Positions 1 to 13,267 are shown, numbered from the stretch's first letter. The stretch: 64,000 bases of DNA from Liolophura sinensis (GCF_032854445.1 NC_088303.1:7387501-7451500); one strand, 5' to 3'. Notes: a model not told the origin generated them from the sequence alone. A program made the numbers and translations.

Positions 1-986
1 ACGGTAGGTTATGCCATGCAGTTAGCTCGTGCTTCTGACAAGCTAACCCCTGAACATGGTCGATTGTTTCAGTTCTCAACAGGTTCTAAAAGTGATCACG
101 TTCATACCAGTTTGTTTGGTATACTTGGGCTATTTATTTGACTGTTAGCCTTTGAGTGATATTGAGATACTTATACATGTATAGATACTGAAAATCGAAG
201 TCAAAGTAATAATGAACGAAACAGGTGAAATGACACATTCGCATGGTTCCCATAAAACAAAACAATACATGTGATTAAAGATTCGTACGCTAAAGTTATA
301 TTACAAGTCATAATGTTTAAAGCGCAAACTATCCTCTGGTAGATTCACAGTTTAATATAAATGACATCAAAGTGATTCCACTTTCTTATAGTCCCTTAAC
401 GCTGAAGCCAAACTCAAAAGAAACCGTAGCTGCCGAGTGACATTGATTCAATTGTCTTATGCAAAACGAGAATTACATGTTACAGGGGGAATGGTTATGT
501 TTAAATGCGAATGTCGTTCGTCATTTTTTGTTGTTTTTTTTTTTGGCAAAAGACTTGAAACGTTTTACAGCAAAAAGGAACAGCCATTAAATGAAGAAAG
601 AAGATTTTAAATGGCCCAAAAATCAGTTAAAAGAACAATTTGCGCAAAATGTTTGAATTTTTAAAATTTCCACCATTGCAACCGTTTGACAAGTGTAATC
701 AAAAAAAGCTGTATTTTACAGGAAAGGCTGTAATTATTTGGATAATAACTCCTGACAGTACAGATTTACCAAGCAATGTTAACAAATGCGTTGTTTCACG
801 TGGAAAGCCTGCAACCGAACGATTTAATAATTTTTGAGGTGGAAAGAAACAGCCAAGTTTTGGACATTTAAACATAACCATCCCCCCCTGTAACATGTAA
901 TTCTCGTTGCAACAGTTATTTACAACGTAAATTTATTGCCATGACTTAGTTCAGTTTTTGGAGTTTAAGATTCTAGCAGACACAGA
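1..986. other. Noncoding, nothing recognised
   Basis: AT-rich DNA with short poly-T and poly-A runs. The two ~65-codon open frames between 640 and 896 lie on opposite strands over each other and show no domain, so I treat them as chance. No gene, RNA or element is recognised here. Confidence 0.6.
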
Positions 987-999
987 AGTACTTACTTGG

Positions 1000-1263
1000 T
1001 ATTTATTTATTTGATTGTTGTTTAACGCCGTATTCAAGAATATTTCACTTATACGACGGCGGCCAGCATTATGGTGGGATGAAAGCGGGCACAGCCCGGG
1101 TGAAACCCACGACCATCCGCAGGTTTTTGACAGACCTTCCCACTTTCGACCGGAGAGGAAGCCAGCATGAGCTGGACTTGAACTCACAACGTCCGCATTG
1201 GTGAGAGGCTCAGGGGGCATTCCGCTGCGCTAGCGCGCTAACCGACTGAGCCACGGAGGCCCC
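1000..1263 (-). mobile_element. Full-length tRNA-derived SINE (family 1)
   Basis: Read on the minus strand, the element starts with a tRNA-like head holding a perfect pol III A box (TGGCTCAGTCGG, complement at 1242-1253) and a B-box-like GAGTTCAAGTCC (complement at 1173-1184). A body with CCACCATAATGCTGGCCGCC follows, then a 3' tail ending in TAAATA repeats. It is flanked by a near-perfect target duplication, AGTACTTAC(T/C)TGG, at 987-999 and 1264-1276. This is the most complete copy of the family in the window. It is non-autonomous and would need a LINE reverse transcriptase to move. Confidence 0.92.
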
Positions 1264-1276
1264 AGTACTTACCTGG

Positions 1277-1900
1277 ACGCTAATTAAGTAGTAACTGGGT
1301 TTTGCCGTCAGGATGATCTCCAAGCGCACTGATTTTTTACTTCATTCCTTTGTTCTTTAAAAGTTATTGGATATTGTGACAAATGTCTTACTTTATATGT
1401 TAAATAACAAACTTAACGCTAAAAAACTCGAGTGATTGTTAACCTATATCCGTGTGGGGTATCACAGAGTTTGAAGATAGAGGCACTAGGCCGTGCTCAG
1501 ATATTACCATGACGTTTAACACGAAGTTGGCCTAGAAAAAAACCATTTTTCACGTCTGGAGCCACAGACACAAATTATGAGCAGAGGTTGCGCAGCACAG
1601 TATTATTCCACTGAGTTTGCCGTTATGCCTCATATGCTAGTTTGGCATACACAAGTATACATTTTTTGATATATAATTTTCTTCCTTCCCTGCTCGCGTA
1701 TGCTTTGATCCAAGTCTTTGGTGTCACGCATTGTAGTAGTCGAGCCACTTATGTGCCCAAACGGGGAGTAGGATAAATACTCTGCACACGCATGTGCCCG
1801 TCTTGCTTTGTTTGGATTCGGCTTGCTCACCGTCTGGTAAGTTATACGTACATATGTAAGACTTCCTGGCACGCAAGTGTCATAACTCTGGAGTGTTATA
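1277..1900. other. Noncoding, nothing recognised
   Basis: No coding potential beyond short random frames. No repeat family was recognised between the SINE and the 22-bp minisatellite. Confidence 0.5.
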
Positions 1901-2010
1901 ACTCTAGAGCACGTTCTGTTAAACTCTAGAGCACGTTCTGTTAAACTCTAGAGCACGTTCTGTTAAACTCTAGAGCACGTTCTGTTAAACTCTAGAGCAC
2001 GTTCTGTTAA
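1901..2010. repeat. 22-bp minisatellite, 5 copies
   Basis: Five head-to-tail copies of a 22-bp unit (ACTCTAGAGCACGTTCTGTT followed by AA) start at 1901, 1923, 1945, 1967 and 1989 and look identical by eye. A partial unit follows. Each unit holds a TCTAGA palindrome. The uniformity suggests recent expansion. Confidence 0.95.
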
Positions 2011-3237
2011 ACTCAGGACTGTTATACAAGGAGTGGGTGCGTGTTTGGATGCTTGGGGTGAGGTGGGCGTTGGGAGAAAGACTACATGTACGATACATTG
2101 TGCAGTCGGCTTTTGAACGTCTCTGAAATGGCTGTGTGCTAATATTCAAGTACATACGTCGGATGTGTCTGGTGACTCCAACATACCTTATCGGACAGTG
2201 CATGCACGAACCCGCTTGAATTCATAGCTCCTCATCGACTGCACCTTTCAAATAAGCTCAATTTGGGCCTCGAAAGAAGAAGACTTTGCATATGTCCACA
2301 ATGTGACTGTTTCCTGAGAGACTCAGATAAGTTAGTCCTCAAACGAAGAAAACTAACCACACAGACAATACCACACCAACAAAAAAATGTCACATAAACA
2401 TTAAGTGTTCTGAATGTCGGCTATTTGTCTAGGCGACATGCTTTGCACGGACACTAGAAGTCATTTCTCTCACAATAATTGTCATAATACATGGAGATAG
2501 ACGTTTTGATGACAGTCATGCATTTCAAACAAGGTAATACTTTTCTGTTCCCCATGTTCCTGCTTTCCTATGTACTTACAGATTTAGATATACAGTTTTA
2601 GCAACTTTTCAGAGTGTATAACGCCCATGAGTTCCACACTCAAATTTTAATAAAGACCGCTATATTGCCGAGTTTTTTTTCCATAAGGAAATGAGTGAAG
2701 TTTCATGTAGTGCTTTTTCATTATGAGCATCTGCCCGTCTCCAATTTTATTTGTAGCAGTAGCAAACCACAACATCTTGCTACTGAATGTTTTACCTTGA
2801 TCATACTCTTCGGAATGTTGATGTTTCTCATATTTTAAAGGAAAAAAATTCCTTGCAGGACATACTGATGTTGTCCATTTTGGTCCATTCCATAATTAAT
2901 TAACATATTGTTATTTATTCCACTATCTGCCTTCATTGCCTGCTTCAAGAAACATTTTCAAATACTCTGTGTCTATATTTACCTACCTCTGTTTTGCATT
3001 TCTTTCAGCGGCGTACTTGTCGTTGAGAGTATTGATTTAGATTTTACTAAAGAAAAAAAAAAAGAAAACAAAGAACAAAAAACGCATGAATGTAAATTGC
3101 ATGAACCAGCGACAAAATATGACTTGAAAACTAAGATTTGGATGCATTTATCTCTTGAGGTACGGATATAAAATATCAATGACGGTCATATGCCAAGCCA
3201 GCTTTCACAATAAACCTTTTTATTCTTTCTTTTCTGT
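2011..3237. other. Noncoding, nothing recognised
   Basis: AT-rich DNA. The ~87-codon frame at 2908-3171 is lysine-rich at its end because of an A-rich run and overlaps an opposite-strand frame; no protein family is recognised. Confidence 0.5.
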
Positions 3238-3276
3238 TTATTTATTTATTTGACTGAGTTGTTTTGCCGTACTTAG
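3238..3276 (-). mobile_element. Possible SINE family 1 tail remnant
   Basis: TTTATTTATTTATTTGACTG followed by a TTTTGCCGTACTT-like segment resembles the reverse complement of the family 1 SINE tail (GTACGGCGTAAAACACCAAT plus TAAATA repeats). Only about 35 bp can be matched and it is diverged. Confidence 0.35.
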
Positions 3277-3773
3277 CCTCCATCTTACAGATGACAAGTG
3301 ATTATTAACACCATGGATACAACCATCCAGCCTCATATATCTGACAATAACTGCTGTAGCACAGTCGGCCAGGTTTCTCGTCAGGTTTTATGTCCATTGA
3401 TTTTCCGTCATTCACGTATCTCATAGCTTATCTCTTCAATAATGTCTTCATATACGAGCATTGAAGAAAAGAATAACTCCGCAAATTCATAAATTTTGGA
3501 CGCCAAGAGATATACAAAAAATGGAGAAATATATCCAACATGGGAGAAACAAAAAGGCTCTTCGGTCGTTTGATTAAGACTTTTGTCCTCTTGACAACCA
3601 ACCATACATCTGGTCGTGGCGTCAACATCGCTTTACCATTTATACTCTGAGCTTCTAAAATGTTACTAGATTTGATACCTGTACATGACAATCCTCTCTA
3701 GAATGAGGTTCATGTCGGTCAAATCTAGTATAACGCCGCCTAGTAGACATATCGTTCCAAACAGTCATCCGAG

Positions 3774-4085
3774 ATCGAAACGACCATCTGGTCCACACGG
3801 TTAACTGGTCCACCCGACCATTTGATCCACACCGTTAACTGGTCCACTGGACCATCTGATCTTTACGACCATTTCATCCACACGACCATCTGAACCACAC
3901 GGTTAACTGATCCATACGACCATCCGACCCATACGACCATCGTATCTTCACGACCATCCGATCCATACAATACTTCTTCAACACGAACATCTGATCTGCG
4001 TGACCATCTGTGACACAACCCGATCCACAGGAAGATCTGCTTGTCCATAATCTGTATGATCAACACGACGGCTTGATCCACTGGA
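3774..4085. repeat. Degenerate ~18-bp minisatellite
   Basis: A run of imperfect units built on CGACCATCTGATCCACA, alternating in places with a GGTTAACTGGTCCAC unit, so that a higher-order period of about 36 bp is visible near the start. Units drift strongly toward the 3' end. The minus-strand frame at 3863-4081, with repeated V/W/S residues, is a product of the repeat, not a gene. Confidence 0.8.
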
Positions 4086-5372
4086 CCGTACGTTGTGTTT
4101 TGGAAATCGACCTACGCCTGTTTTCGAGCTACAAAAGCAATCTCACTCCTTGTTAGCCCAAATCAGACCACTTACTAGCTAACGAGTAGATAGTTGTCCT
4201 CTTGTCACCAGTAATGATCACAGCAAACGTACAACTACTGAGTGGTCAAATGTCGCCTGGGCAAATAAACCAATCATATCATGCAGCAGCTTTTGCTACA
4301 AATTGTGGATTGGCTTGTGAACTTGTCCACGCAAAAGAGCTTTCCCTGGGACACTGAATGATGAAAGACATCGATCATGACATGGAGACTCATTTCATGT
4401 GGCTAGAATAGCCAACAATCACGGTTTGAATTCAGTTACTAAAAGAAATAAACATAACGTATGAGAAAACCACAAAAATTGGACAATGTTTTATGTTCTC
4501 GAACTCTTGCTCTATCAAGAACGCCAGGTTATCAATATCCCAGGTGTGAGGATGTTGACCGAGGTAAATTAACAAGAGGCCGTATTTCACCGGTTACGGG
4601 TGACCATTTGCCAGCTATCACGCTGACGTCGCTGCTCTGGTTTTACTCTCTATGCCGTATGTCTTGAATTACATTGCACATGTCTTCTTGCATAAAACAG
4701 CATGTACTGATGGATTACACTTCCCAAGACCTGGGGATTTTATTTTGCATTGTTTTAATCTTTTTGTATATGCCATATGTGATAACAACGCAGAGTTTTG
4801 AGTAATTTTACTCAATTGGCGTCCAATAAATTGAAATAACATCACTATATTCGATGTCTATGGCGATGCGGTTTTCTGGGTTAAACCCTGTAGCCTTGGT
4901 CAGCCTTGAAAAAAATCTGTCACACCTAAAAAAATCCGCTTAAGTAGGTGTAGCATGCATATCTCTTAAGCCAACCAATCAGAATCGAATCTTTATTCCT
5001 TTATAGCCATGGTGCTAGAGGCGTGCAATCTCTCACACTGTACTGTTTGCGCATTTACAAACAACAGGATAAAACCATGACTGAGTTAGACTGAGATGAT
5101 TTCACCGCTTTCACACTGCCATCATGATGCTTAACACTGCGCATCCACTTTCTCTTACTCATGTCTGCATGAGCTGGCAGGACTCCTGAAATGCTGATTT
5201 AGCCTATACAATATTATTTAATTTATTTCGAGTCCAATCGATCTGTATTCATTCAAACTCAGACACAACGACTTCCCATGCAGATTAACATGGACACCCT
5301 GAATTCATTCCATGGGCTTCCGAAAGCGGCGTTTGATTGGAATCCCTTTGTAAAGGCTTTACGATACGTCCC
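4086..5372. other. Noncoding with a diffuse repeated segment
   Basis: No gene is recognised. A segment at about 4550-4800 resembles segments near 38.4-38.7, 40.7-40.8, 42.8-42.9 and 48.3 kb (shared words such as GAGGTAAA, CATTTGCCA, CTGCTCTGGTTTTACTCTCT). It may be an old interspersed repeat or a remnant of regional duplication. Confidence 0.35.
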
Positions 5373-5384
5373 ACTTCCGATATA

Positions 5385-5492
5385 GTACCCACTAGCAACC
5401 TGCGGATAGTCGTGGGTTCCTCCCACCATGATGCTGTCCGTTGTCGTATAAGTGAAATATTCGTAAGTACGGCAATCAAAATAAATAAATAA
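5385..5492 (+). mobile_element. 5'-truncated SINE (family 1)
   Basis: Body and tail of family 1: a CCTGCGGATAGTCGTGGGTT segment, then the CCACCAT...GTATAAGTGAAATATTC core and an AATAAATAAATAAA end. The tRNA head is missing. An exact 12-bp target duplication, ACTTCCGATATA, lies at 5373-5384 and 5493-5504, so the truncated copy was inserted in this form. Confidence 0.9.
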
Positions 5493-5504
5493 ACTTCCGA
5501 TATA

Positions 5505-6690
5505 ACTCGGGAAATCTGTGTCTTGAACACATGCTCTGTCATAATCTAATTAAATTCAGTGGAAAATTTTCCCATAGGTACACCACATAACAGAACCATG
5601 CAGAGTCGACTAGAATTTCTCAAACCACTTACGTACGTGGACTGGACGCATCAAATCAAATTTGTCACCGAATATGGTGTGTTTACAGCCGTATCTATTA
5701 CAAATTAATGCGCACTGATAAGCAAATTCTTTTGGTGTGTCAACAATATTAATTTGATTTCAAGAGATACCAGTAATCAATGAGCTCTAACTTGCGATTT
5801 TTATTCGCCACGACACTATGGTTGCCATATTCCCCTTACAAACACATCCAGGCAACATCCTCTCTAATGACTTAAAGCTACATGCTTGTGGGTTACATCT
5901 TGTGTGTAGTACCAGTTCCACCTCCGTCCACACTAAGACGCAGTTTTCATTAATATTAGACCTGTAACTGGCCTCCCACTCCCGGACAAAATTAAGTAGG
6001 GCCTCCACAGATTGCTCAAATTCTTAATATCATATATTATGTATTAAGGGATGTAAGTTCATTCTATGATGTAGGAAGGTCTTCATGCAGAATTGTCCCA
6101 GTGAGGCGTCTCACAGCTAATTGAAAACCAGCCAGAACTTATAATTGATCGTCTGGTGTTCAACGGAGCACTCCTCAGACATTTCCTTACGTCTTACATT
6201 TGATAACGCTGTATGGTCCAGATATTTACTAACTATTTTGAGATCCATGATTTAAGCAGAAGCAAACGTCACCTAAAACAATATTTCGGGCAGCAGCATC
6301 GTGACTGCCTAATTTATGTGAATAACAATTGTCTGTGGATTACCAGTTGCGCTGTTTAAGTAGTGAGCAGCTCTAACCTGTCTAACTAAAACAGTCTGCT
6401 TTCTCATTTGCTATATGAAGGACTACGTGTTGGAGCGTATACATCCGATGACATCACCTGTGACTTTGGATCGTTCAGTTTCACTAATTAATTATTGATT
6501 TATTACATATGTTTAACGAGTGGTGCTTTGTAATATTTCCTTTATGTGTTGGTGGTAAGGTGTACGAGTGGACGACACCGAGGGTCGATTTGTGGAAAAT
6601 ACACTGCTGCTCAAAAAGTGTTATTTTTCAGAATCACAATTGTTGAAAGACACAGATGTTTCCTCAACAGCTGAATTTCATTTGCATATA
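5505..6690. other. Noncoding, nothing recognised
   Basis: Short overlapping frames only. The 73-codon minus-strand frame at 5787-6008 carries no motif I recognise. Confidence 0.5.
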
Positions 6691-6931
6691 TATATTTATG
6701 TGATTTGTTCAGGACCTACACAAGAATATTTCACTTAAAATACGACGGCAGCCAGAATTATGGTGGGAGAAAATCAGGCAGGATCCTAGGAAACCAACGA
6801 CTATTCACAGTTTGATGACAGACGGGAGAGGAAGCCAACACAAGCTGGAATTTCACATCGACCCCGTTCGGGTGAGATGTTTCTGGGTAATGTGCAGAAG
6901 CTATAACACTAATCGCTCAGCCATGGACACC
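6691..6931 (-). mobile_element. Old full-length SINE (family 1)
   Basis: Read on the minus strand it begins with a diverged tRNA-like head (A-box-like TGGCTGAGCGATTAGTG), continues through the shared body and ends in the AAGTGAAATATTCTTG-like tail. It is clearly more diverged than the copy at 1000-1263, and I see no target duplication. Confidence 0.75.
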
Positions 6932-8260
6932 TTCGGCTGACGTTGATCATCGATGAAAGGCCAGTCATTTCCCATCATTTAATCGTGGTCATCAAAGATC
7001 CATAAAATATGGTCATAAAGGACAGAAACATTTGCCAGAACACAGACCTCGACCACAAATTTTTACATGTAAGTGGCCAAACATACGAAAAGCACATACA
7101 GGATAGAACGCTCCTAACGTGAATCCGACATTACGTCCCCAACACTTCTCACACTTTTACGTGCCAAGAAAAAGAGAGCAAAGTGACGTAAAACAAAACT
7201 AAAAAACGATGAAAATATGGATGATGATTGACATCTGATGACACCTAGTCACTGCCCTAATGGCAAGCTGCTTTTCCAAAATTCAAATGTTCTTATAGAC
7301 AAACTTCAAGTCGTAGGGAAAACATGCAAAGCTCTTGGGAGTTTTGTTCTGTGTATACGTGTACTATTATCCTGTACAAGACATTCCCTGACTAATTATT
7401 TCAGTGCTAAACACGTCATTGACGCTTTGGTATCGAGTCCTAAGAACATTTCTTCACCTTGACATAACCCACATGTCGATGTTGACTGAATGGTTCACTG
7501 TTTTTAGTTGCCCCAATATGTTGACACTACTTTTGATGTGGAGATTGATGTAACTGATTGTCTACATGGTGTGTGCAATGGATATGGCTATGAAAAAGAA
7601 TATTCTCTCACGTTATCTTACGATAGATCCCTATATACACGCATTTACCTCACCTCGATAATTGTCGAATCCGCAGAGTTAATTTTGAATTATGTGTAAC
7701 CATTTTCCAGCTACACATGTCAGGCTGTCGTAGCTGAACTAGATTTACTCTCCATGCCGATGGCCAATGTATATTATTTTTCATCTGTGGCTGAATTAAT
7801 CAACTGTTCACTATTTAGTTACTGAAATTCAGATTAACTTGAAATGCCTTCACAAGCAGTAATCAAACTGCGCGCTGGCTGCCATCGCAACTGAAGACAG
7901 AATGATTTTTTTTTGATTGGTGTTTTACGCCGTACTCAAGAATATTAAGACAGTATGAAGTACAGAATGAGATTAAGACAATAGCACGGGTTTTAGCTTT
8001 TAAAATGTAACACGGATTAGAGATGCGTTTTTTGTTTTGTTTATTTTTTGTGACGTTGGTCTTTTTTTTAAATAATTGTTTTCATCTTAACATATCTTGT
8101 TCAGTTAATGGATAAAGTCATATCTAATGTTGGCCAATACAAATACCGTATTAACTTTCATGTCACGTTATACGTAGCCACATATGTATTCATGGGCTAG
8201 AATATTACAACTTCGCGGCAGTAATTACACATCAAATACAAATTTATCAGGCATGTGTTT
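6932..8260. other. Noncoding with one SINE tail scrap
   Basis: No gene is recognised. Positions 7911-7950 hold a minus-strand fragment of the family 1 SINE tail (TTGATTGGTGTTTTACGCCG then TACTCAAGAATATT). A segment near 7690-7770 weakly resembles the diffuse repeat at 4550. Confidence 0.5.
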
Positions 8261-8274
8261 AAAGCCCTGAACTT

Positions 8275-8403
8275 GCGGATCGTCGTGGGTTTGCCCCGGG
8301 CTATGCCCGGTTTCCTCCCACCATAATGCTGGCCGCCGTCGTATAAGTGAAATATTCTTTAGTACGGCATAAAACCCCAATCAAATAAATAAATAAACAA
8401 ATC
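8275..8403 (+). mobile_element. 5'-truncated SINE (family 1)
   Basis: Body and tail of the family without the tRNA head, ending in CAATCAAATAAATAAATAAA. A 14-bp target duplication, AAAGCCCTGAA(C/G)TT, flanks it at 8261-8274 and 8404-8417. The 5' truncation together with a target duplication is typical of target-primed reverse transcription. Confidence 0.92.
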
Positions 8404-8785
8404 AAAGCCCTGAAGTTATCGTCGAGCCAACTGCTTGGTCTGGAGGCGTGTGGCCTTTTCGAGTGAAAGTAACGCTTAATATATATAAATCTATAAAACA
8501 ATAAATATTTTCCGGGAATCCATGTAAACTGAACACATTCCCAGTGGTCAATCTGCGCTGTATTTTAGGATAATTTGTTCTATTCCATCAAATGTAAACC
8601 GTTTTCAGGCGCATGGGGCAATTTCTTGTTTAAAGTTTCAAAAACGTCATATAGTCGTAAAGGTAGATAGTAATTTTTTCCTACAAGTTTTCTTGTTTTA
8701 AGTTATGTATTGCCTTGCGGTTAATATTAAGATACTCCATTCTCAAACATGGTCACTATTTGGCCTCTGGGGAAGGTTTCTACTG

Positions 8786-9530
8786 GTTTCCCAAACTGTC
8801 TGTATTATAAAGAGATGGCTTGTTCGAAATACACGACAGTTTAGCCGCACAAAAAAGTAACCAAAACCAGCAGATTTTATTTTACGACAATTTATTAGCT
8901 TTAACAAGAACAGATAATAAGACTGCGCTAATACCAAAGTACTTAAGGTTAACAAAAAAGGATAGCAGTATCTATACAAATACTAAAGTACTTACTGTGT
9001 CAAGTCCAAACGGACGCATATATTCCACAATATATACCACACAGGCATAAATGCTCAGAGGCAAATTCACAAGAGGGAAAATCCACAGTATAACTGAGTG
9101 TATGACGAAATATACACAAAATTCCACAGACAGGGTCCGTGTACTAATAAGCACTGTGTACACAAGAGCACGAATCAAATATACAAGCTCGGACTGAACA
9201 AGTGCTCGGTGGAGATATAACAAAGCCAGAGGCTATAAAGACACCAAAATTCAGCACAAAAGGCCTACTAAAGTAACACACAGCGAAAGCATCCAAGACT
9301 CTCAATAATTCTCCTTTCTCCCCTTTTGACCTGCTTTCATAGGTCTTATATAGACTGGTGGAATTGTCTAGAACAAGAAAATTCCTGAACACTTGTTGTA
9401 AATAAACAGGCCCCGAACTGAGCGTATTCTGGAGCATTCTTAGGTAGAGGCAGACAGCAGGCCCTGAACTCAGCATATGTAAACAGTGGCAAGCTAAATT
9501 TAGAAGCCGACGGCTGTTGTGCACATAACA
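8786..9530 (-). mobile_element. Solo LTR of an LTR retrotransposon
   Basis: About 745 bp, homologous to the two LTR copies at 20.1-21.6 kb. On the minus strand it starts TGTTATGTG, has a TATATAAG box (complement at 9345-9352), an AATAAA signal near its 3' end (complement at 8891-8896), and ends in a decayed version of GGGTCGTAACA. No primer-binding site, polypurine tract or gag-pol sequence flanks it, so it is a solo LTR. The 163-codon frame across this region is LTR sequence read as protein. Whether the parent is Ty3/Gypsy or BEL/Pao cannot be decided here. Confidence 0.8.
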
Positions 9531-10529
9531 CACATACACCAGCAAGGCATTATGTTTCACTATGTTGTTGAACAATATCAGTATTTTATCTGAGACAATT
9601 GACAGTACTGTTACGCATATTTCATCCAATTCCAAGCTATTGAGATACGAACATTTTAACGACCCAAATCGACCTGCCTCTTAGTAATACAAGAATTGGA
9701 TTCACAAAACGTGAAAAATACAGATCTCCTAGGTTAAATTACAGGCATTTGCTAACTGCACATCTGTACTTTGACGTTAAGTTCGTTGACGTTTTTCACT
9801 GACAGCTCAAAAGGAAACGTGTATTGTTGGACGCATCAGTAGTTTTAAAATTGTTTGTGATACATCAATGGCAAACCATCACATCCACCAATTGTGTACA
9901 TAAGAATATAATGGCTAGTGACATCTACAACAATTTAAATGCACTTCATATGCAAAAGCATCGAGAATTTCCCATATGGAACATAAATGTTATTGTAGGT
10001 TTACGCCATATTATTCCATCTGGTCGATCCACGGATTTACAAGGTAATGGAGGCACAGACTCAACGGCCTTGACAAAACACATTACGGTTGTTTCAGACA
10101 ACTATGGCCACACGTGGTATAAATTGGTAATTTATATTGCTGAAGGACGTCAACAGATATCTGTTTAGAAGGGTATCAAAATATGATAAATGACCAAAAT
10201 GACCTAGGTTACACAAGAAGAATATGGTACTTCCCTAAGCCTAAGTGTATGCATGTGGTGCAAGTTTGGTGCACCTCGATACAAACGCTGTAGTCATACA
10301 ATGTTTACAACGATGGACAGACAGATGGACTGAATGACGCCGCAGAGTTATTCTCAAGTAAATATTTATGCCTCGGGTGCATATAATAACGAAACAGAAC
10401 TACACTTTGGTACAGGGTGAGATATGATCTCAATCGTTTTGATTGATTGTATGTAACTTGACACCAAATAATGTTTCTCAAGAGGTTGGTTGAATTCTCC
10501 GGCGTAGAAGTCTTATGATAAAGAGATAA
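9531..10529. other. Noncoding, possible LINE 3' relic
   Basis: The 114-codon frame at 9824-10168 shows no recognisable domain. Just downstream, 10180-10400 contains a GACCAAAATGACCT-type segment, AAGTTTGGTGCACCT, then GACAGACAGATGGAC and GGGTGCATATAATAAC. In style this resembles decayed 3' ends of a common mollusc retroelement family, but I cannot assign it firmly. Confidence 0.35.
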
Positions 10530-11530
10530 CCACCGGTATCAAAAAATGACCCAAGAGTGTTAGGAACAGCTCGGTCTTTAGGTAGAAGTGAAGTCATCAG
10601 CCTTTTCTTCACGAAAAACTGAAGCACCTGTGTTCTTGTCATGCTATAAATAAACAGCGAGGACGTGTTTTCAGCACAACATAGTCATATATTATAAAGG
10701 CTGTTGAAAGCTTTATAGAAATGGATAGCTGTGTGTTATTTAGGTTCGTGACATCTTAGACGCCCACAGCGGGTGTTTTAATATTTTAGGCCAGGGACGT
10801 GGCGCCCTGACTTGCTTGCGGACATTTCTATGATGTGTTGTCACTTTAAAGTGATGCAATGTATTTAAAAGGTTCAGAAAGGCCTGTTGCGACCAGACGG
10901 TCTATCTAGTTCTCCGGAGCGTTGAGAACAATAATTTAGCCAGGCTACAGCGCCGTTAAAACCGCGTGGTGCTACGTGAAGTTCCACGGCGATGATTTGC
11001 TTTCAACAATTATAGAATACACGCTTCATAATTTAATAATATGCGAGAAGGTCGTCATATGTTTAGCAAAGGTTGATGGGTTTTTTTCGGACACCTAACT
11101 TTCCTTTGCGAATACAACATCTATCGTGTTCTACGCAGTAAGCAACCAATTGTACAAATAAAAAAAAACTCCTGAAAACATTAAACAGAAAAATGTGATT
11201 GTATGGAACAATTTCTAAAGATAATGGTCACTACGTATGTATATTTGCAGTGCATATGTACTGAGCCAGACCCTTATTCCACATGCGTATTGAAATCAGC
11301 AAGGCTTTCTTATCCAGCTTCATATTAGATTTCTTATCTGACTCGAGGGATGCAACGGATTTGATTGACGGAGCATGTAGGATATCATACGTTGATACTC
11401 ATGCGTTCCAATCATACGGACAGATCGCTTGGTGAAGAAAGTGTGATATACAATCGCAGTAAGATGCACATCCATTGGCTCAAGTTTGGCATTCTTCCAA
11501 CTACCCGGTCACCCCACCATTTACCGAAAT

Positions 11531-11534
<4 letters not shown>

Positions 11535-11583
<49 letters not shown>
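11535..11583. repeat. (TG)n microsatellite
   Basis: Uninterrupted TG dinucleotide run of about 49 bp. It creates a valine/cysteine run in the overlapping frame at 11365-11649, which is not a real protein. Confidence 0.98.
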
Positions 11584-11586
<3 letters not shown>

Positions 11587-13267
11587 ACTGTTAGTAACAA
11601 ATTAACATCGACTTTAAACTTTGTTTTCAGAACAGATATTAAGATTTAAGCAGTCACTGGCTTTATAGAAACAATTCCGGCGTGGTGTGATGGCCCGTGT
11701 GAAAAGCTCACCTTAGCCACGTGTAAGCACAAGCAGTCAACATTTTTACCGTATATCACAACACAAAAGTGATGAAATTGAAAGTTTCCGTGTGTCACAT
11801 TAGAAGCCAGCGTCGGGTGTTGACATAATGCAACAGTAATGGCAGAGTGATGTGGGTGGTGTGTGACAAGTAGTGGTATGCTGTTCTTGGTAAATCACAT
11901 TTTAATTTCCAGATATTGCAGAATGGTCCTGTCCGGCCTCCAGGCCTTTGCTTCTTCTCGTATATAATATGTCGTTCCTTTGTAAATGTCAGAACAGCAC
12001 AGCATTTTGAGAAGTTCTAGACAAGAGCCCTCTAATGAATTTCAGTTAAAATTAAGGAATTTCCCTTTGTTTAGCTAAATTCCCTGAAGGTAAAGTTTTT
12101 AGAGTATGTGAGCTAAGTTTACTGTCACACTGTCGTCGCCGCTGTTGTTTCACACTTTATGGTGTGGGTTTCAGACTGTGGTGTGGGTTTCACACTCTAT
12201 GGTGCAGTTTTCCATATTGTAATCATCTTCATCACAATTTACAATTCTCTTAGATAATGATATAGTTTCTTTACTCATAGAATATTTGGATTATCCAGAG
12301 ATAAACATCAGACTTTTGTCAGTATTCACAAGCTGTTTCCATGGGTGACGTACGTGCTTGCACGCCATATCCGTCTTCCGCCATTGCACACCTCACCACA
12401 AAGGACGGGAAGGACGCTTGCCTGGAGAATGCTGATCAACAGAAAGTTTGGTTTGTGCATTACCTCCGAGTCTGGACAGACTGTTTACGCCTGCAGTTTT
12501 CCGGTCTTTATTTTTTTTTCTGAATTCCGATGTTATTCTTGATATTCCTGGTCGTAACCCAGCGGCGCTAATCAGTTATCACAAAGAAGCTGTTTCTTGG
12601 CGAACACAACCAAGCTGACCTTTCTCTTGGGTAACTTTGTTAAACCTAAGAACTGTGCGTCTGAAGAATGAACTGATTATGTGGCGGATATTCATTGATC
12701 TGACTCGAGGGATGCGGCGGATTTGATTGACGGAGATGCTGTTGAGTCCTGCATTAGCCTACTAGTGTATGTGTCAGCCCTGAGCGTATCACGCTGCCAG
12801 CGCTCTGGATGACTTAGAAGCGCGACGGCAACTGTAAAATGTACCACCAACATGTATTCATGGAGATCGCAGATTAATAATGTACGAGTTGAGATTTTTT
12901 TTGATCATTCATGGATGTACTGTGCCTTACAAATGTGGAATTTCTAAGCGGTAGTCGATTCTGGACAGCCAGTTTTAAGTTACAAAACGAAAAGTTTAAA
13001 CTGTAACCATCGTACATGCATCGTACTTAATACGCACCACTTTCCAGAAACTACAGCTTAGAATGATCTGATTAGAAAATATATAAAAAAGAGATTTCAT
13101 GAAGTTGTACGAATTTTGTTCAATAAACTTTTTTCATGTGTAAATGGCTATACCACAAATGGGATGTCATCTGCATTGTTTGTTATTGGCTTCTTGGCAA
13201 CCAATTTAATTATCATTTGACTTTATGGATTACGAGTCTACCAGTACCCAGAGGCTTTGGAGGAATT

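Noticed and set aside
1180-1263. A minus-strand tRNA gene with a good A box
   Set aside because: It is the head of the family 1 SINE, bounded by the SINE target duplication, and lacks a full cloverleaf.
9144-9635. A 163-codon protein on the minus strand
   Set aside because: It overlaps the solo LTR, and related LTR copies give similar frames (20537-20731, 21400-21711); it is LTR sequence and not a gene.
9824-10168. A 114-codon protein
   Set aside because: No domain, no splice context, and it sits beside a decayed retroelement end; length is within chance for this window.
11365-11649. A 94-codon protein with a V/C run
   Set aside because: The run comes from the (TG)n microsatellite.
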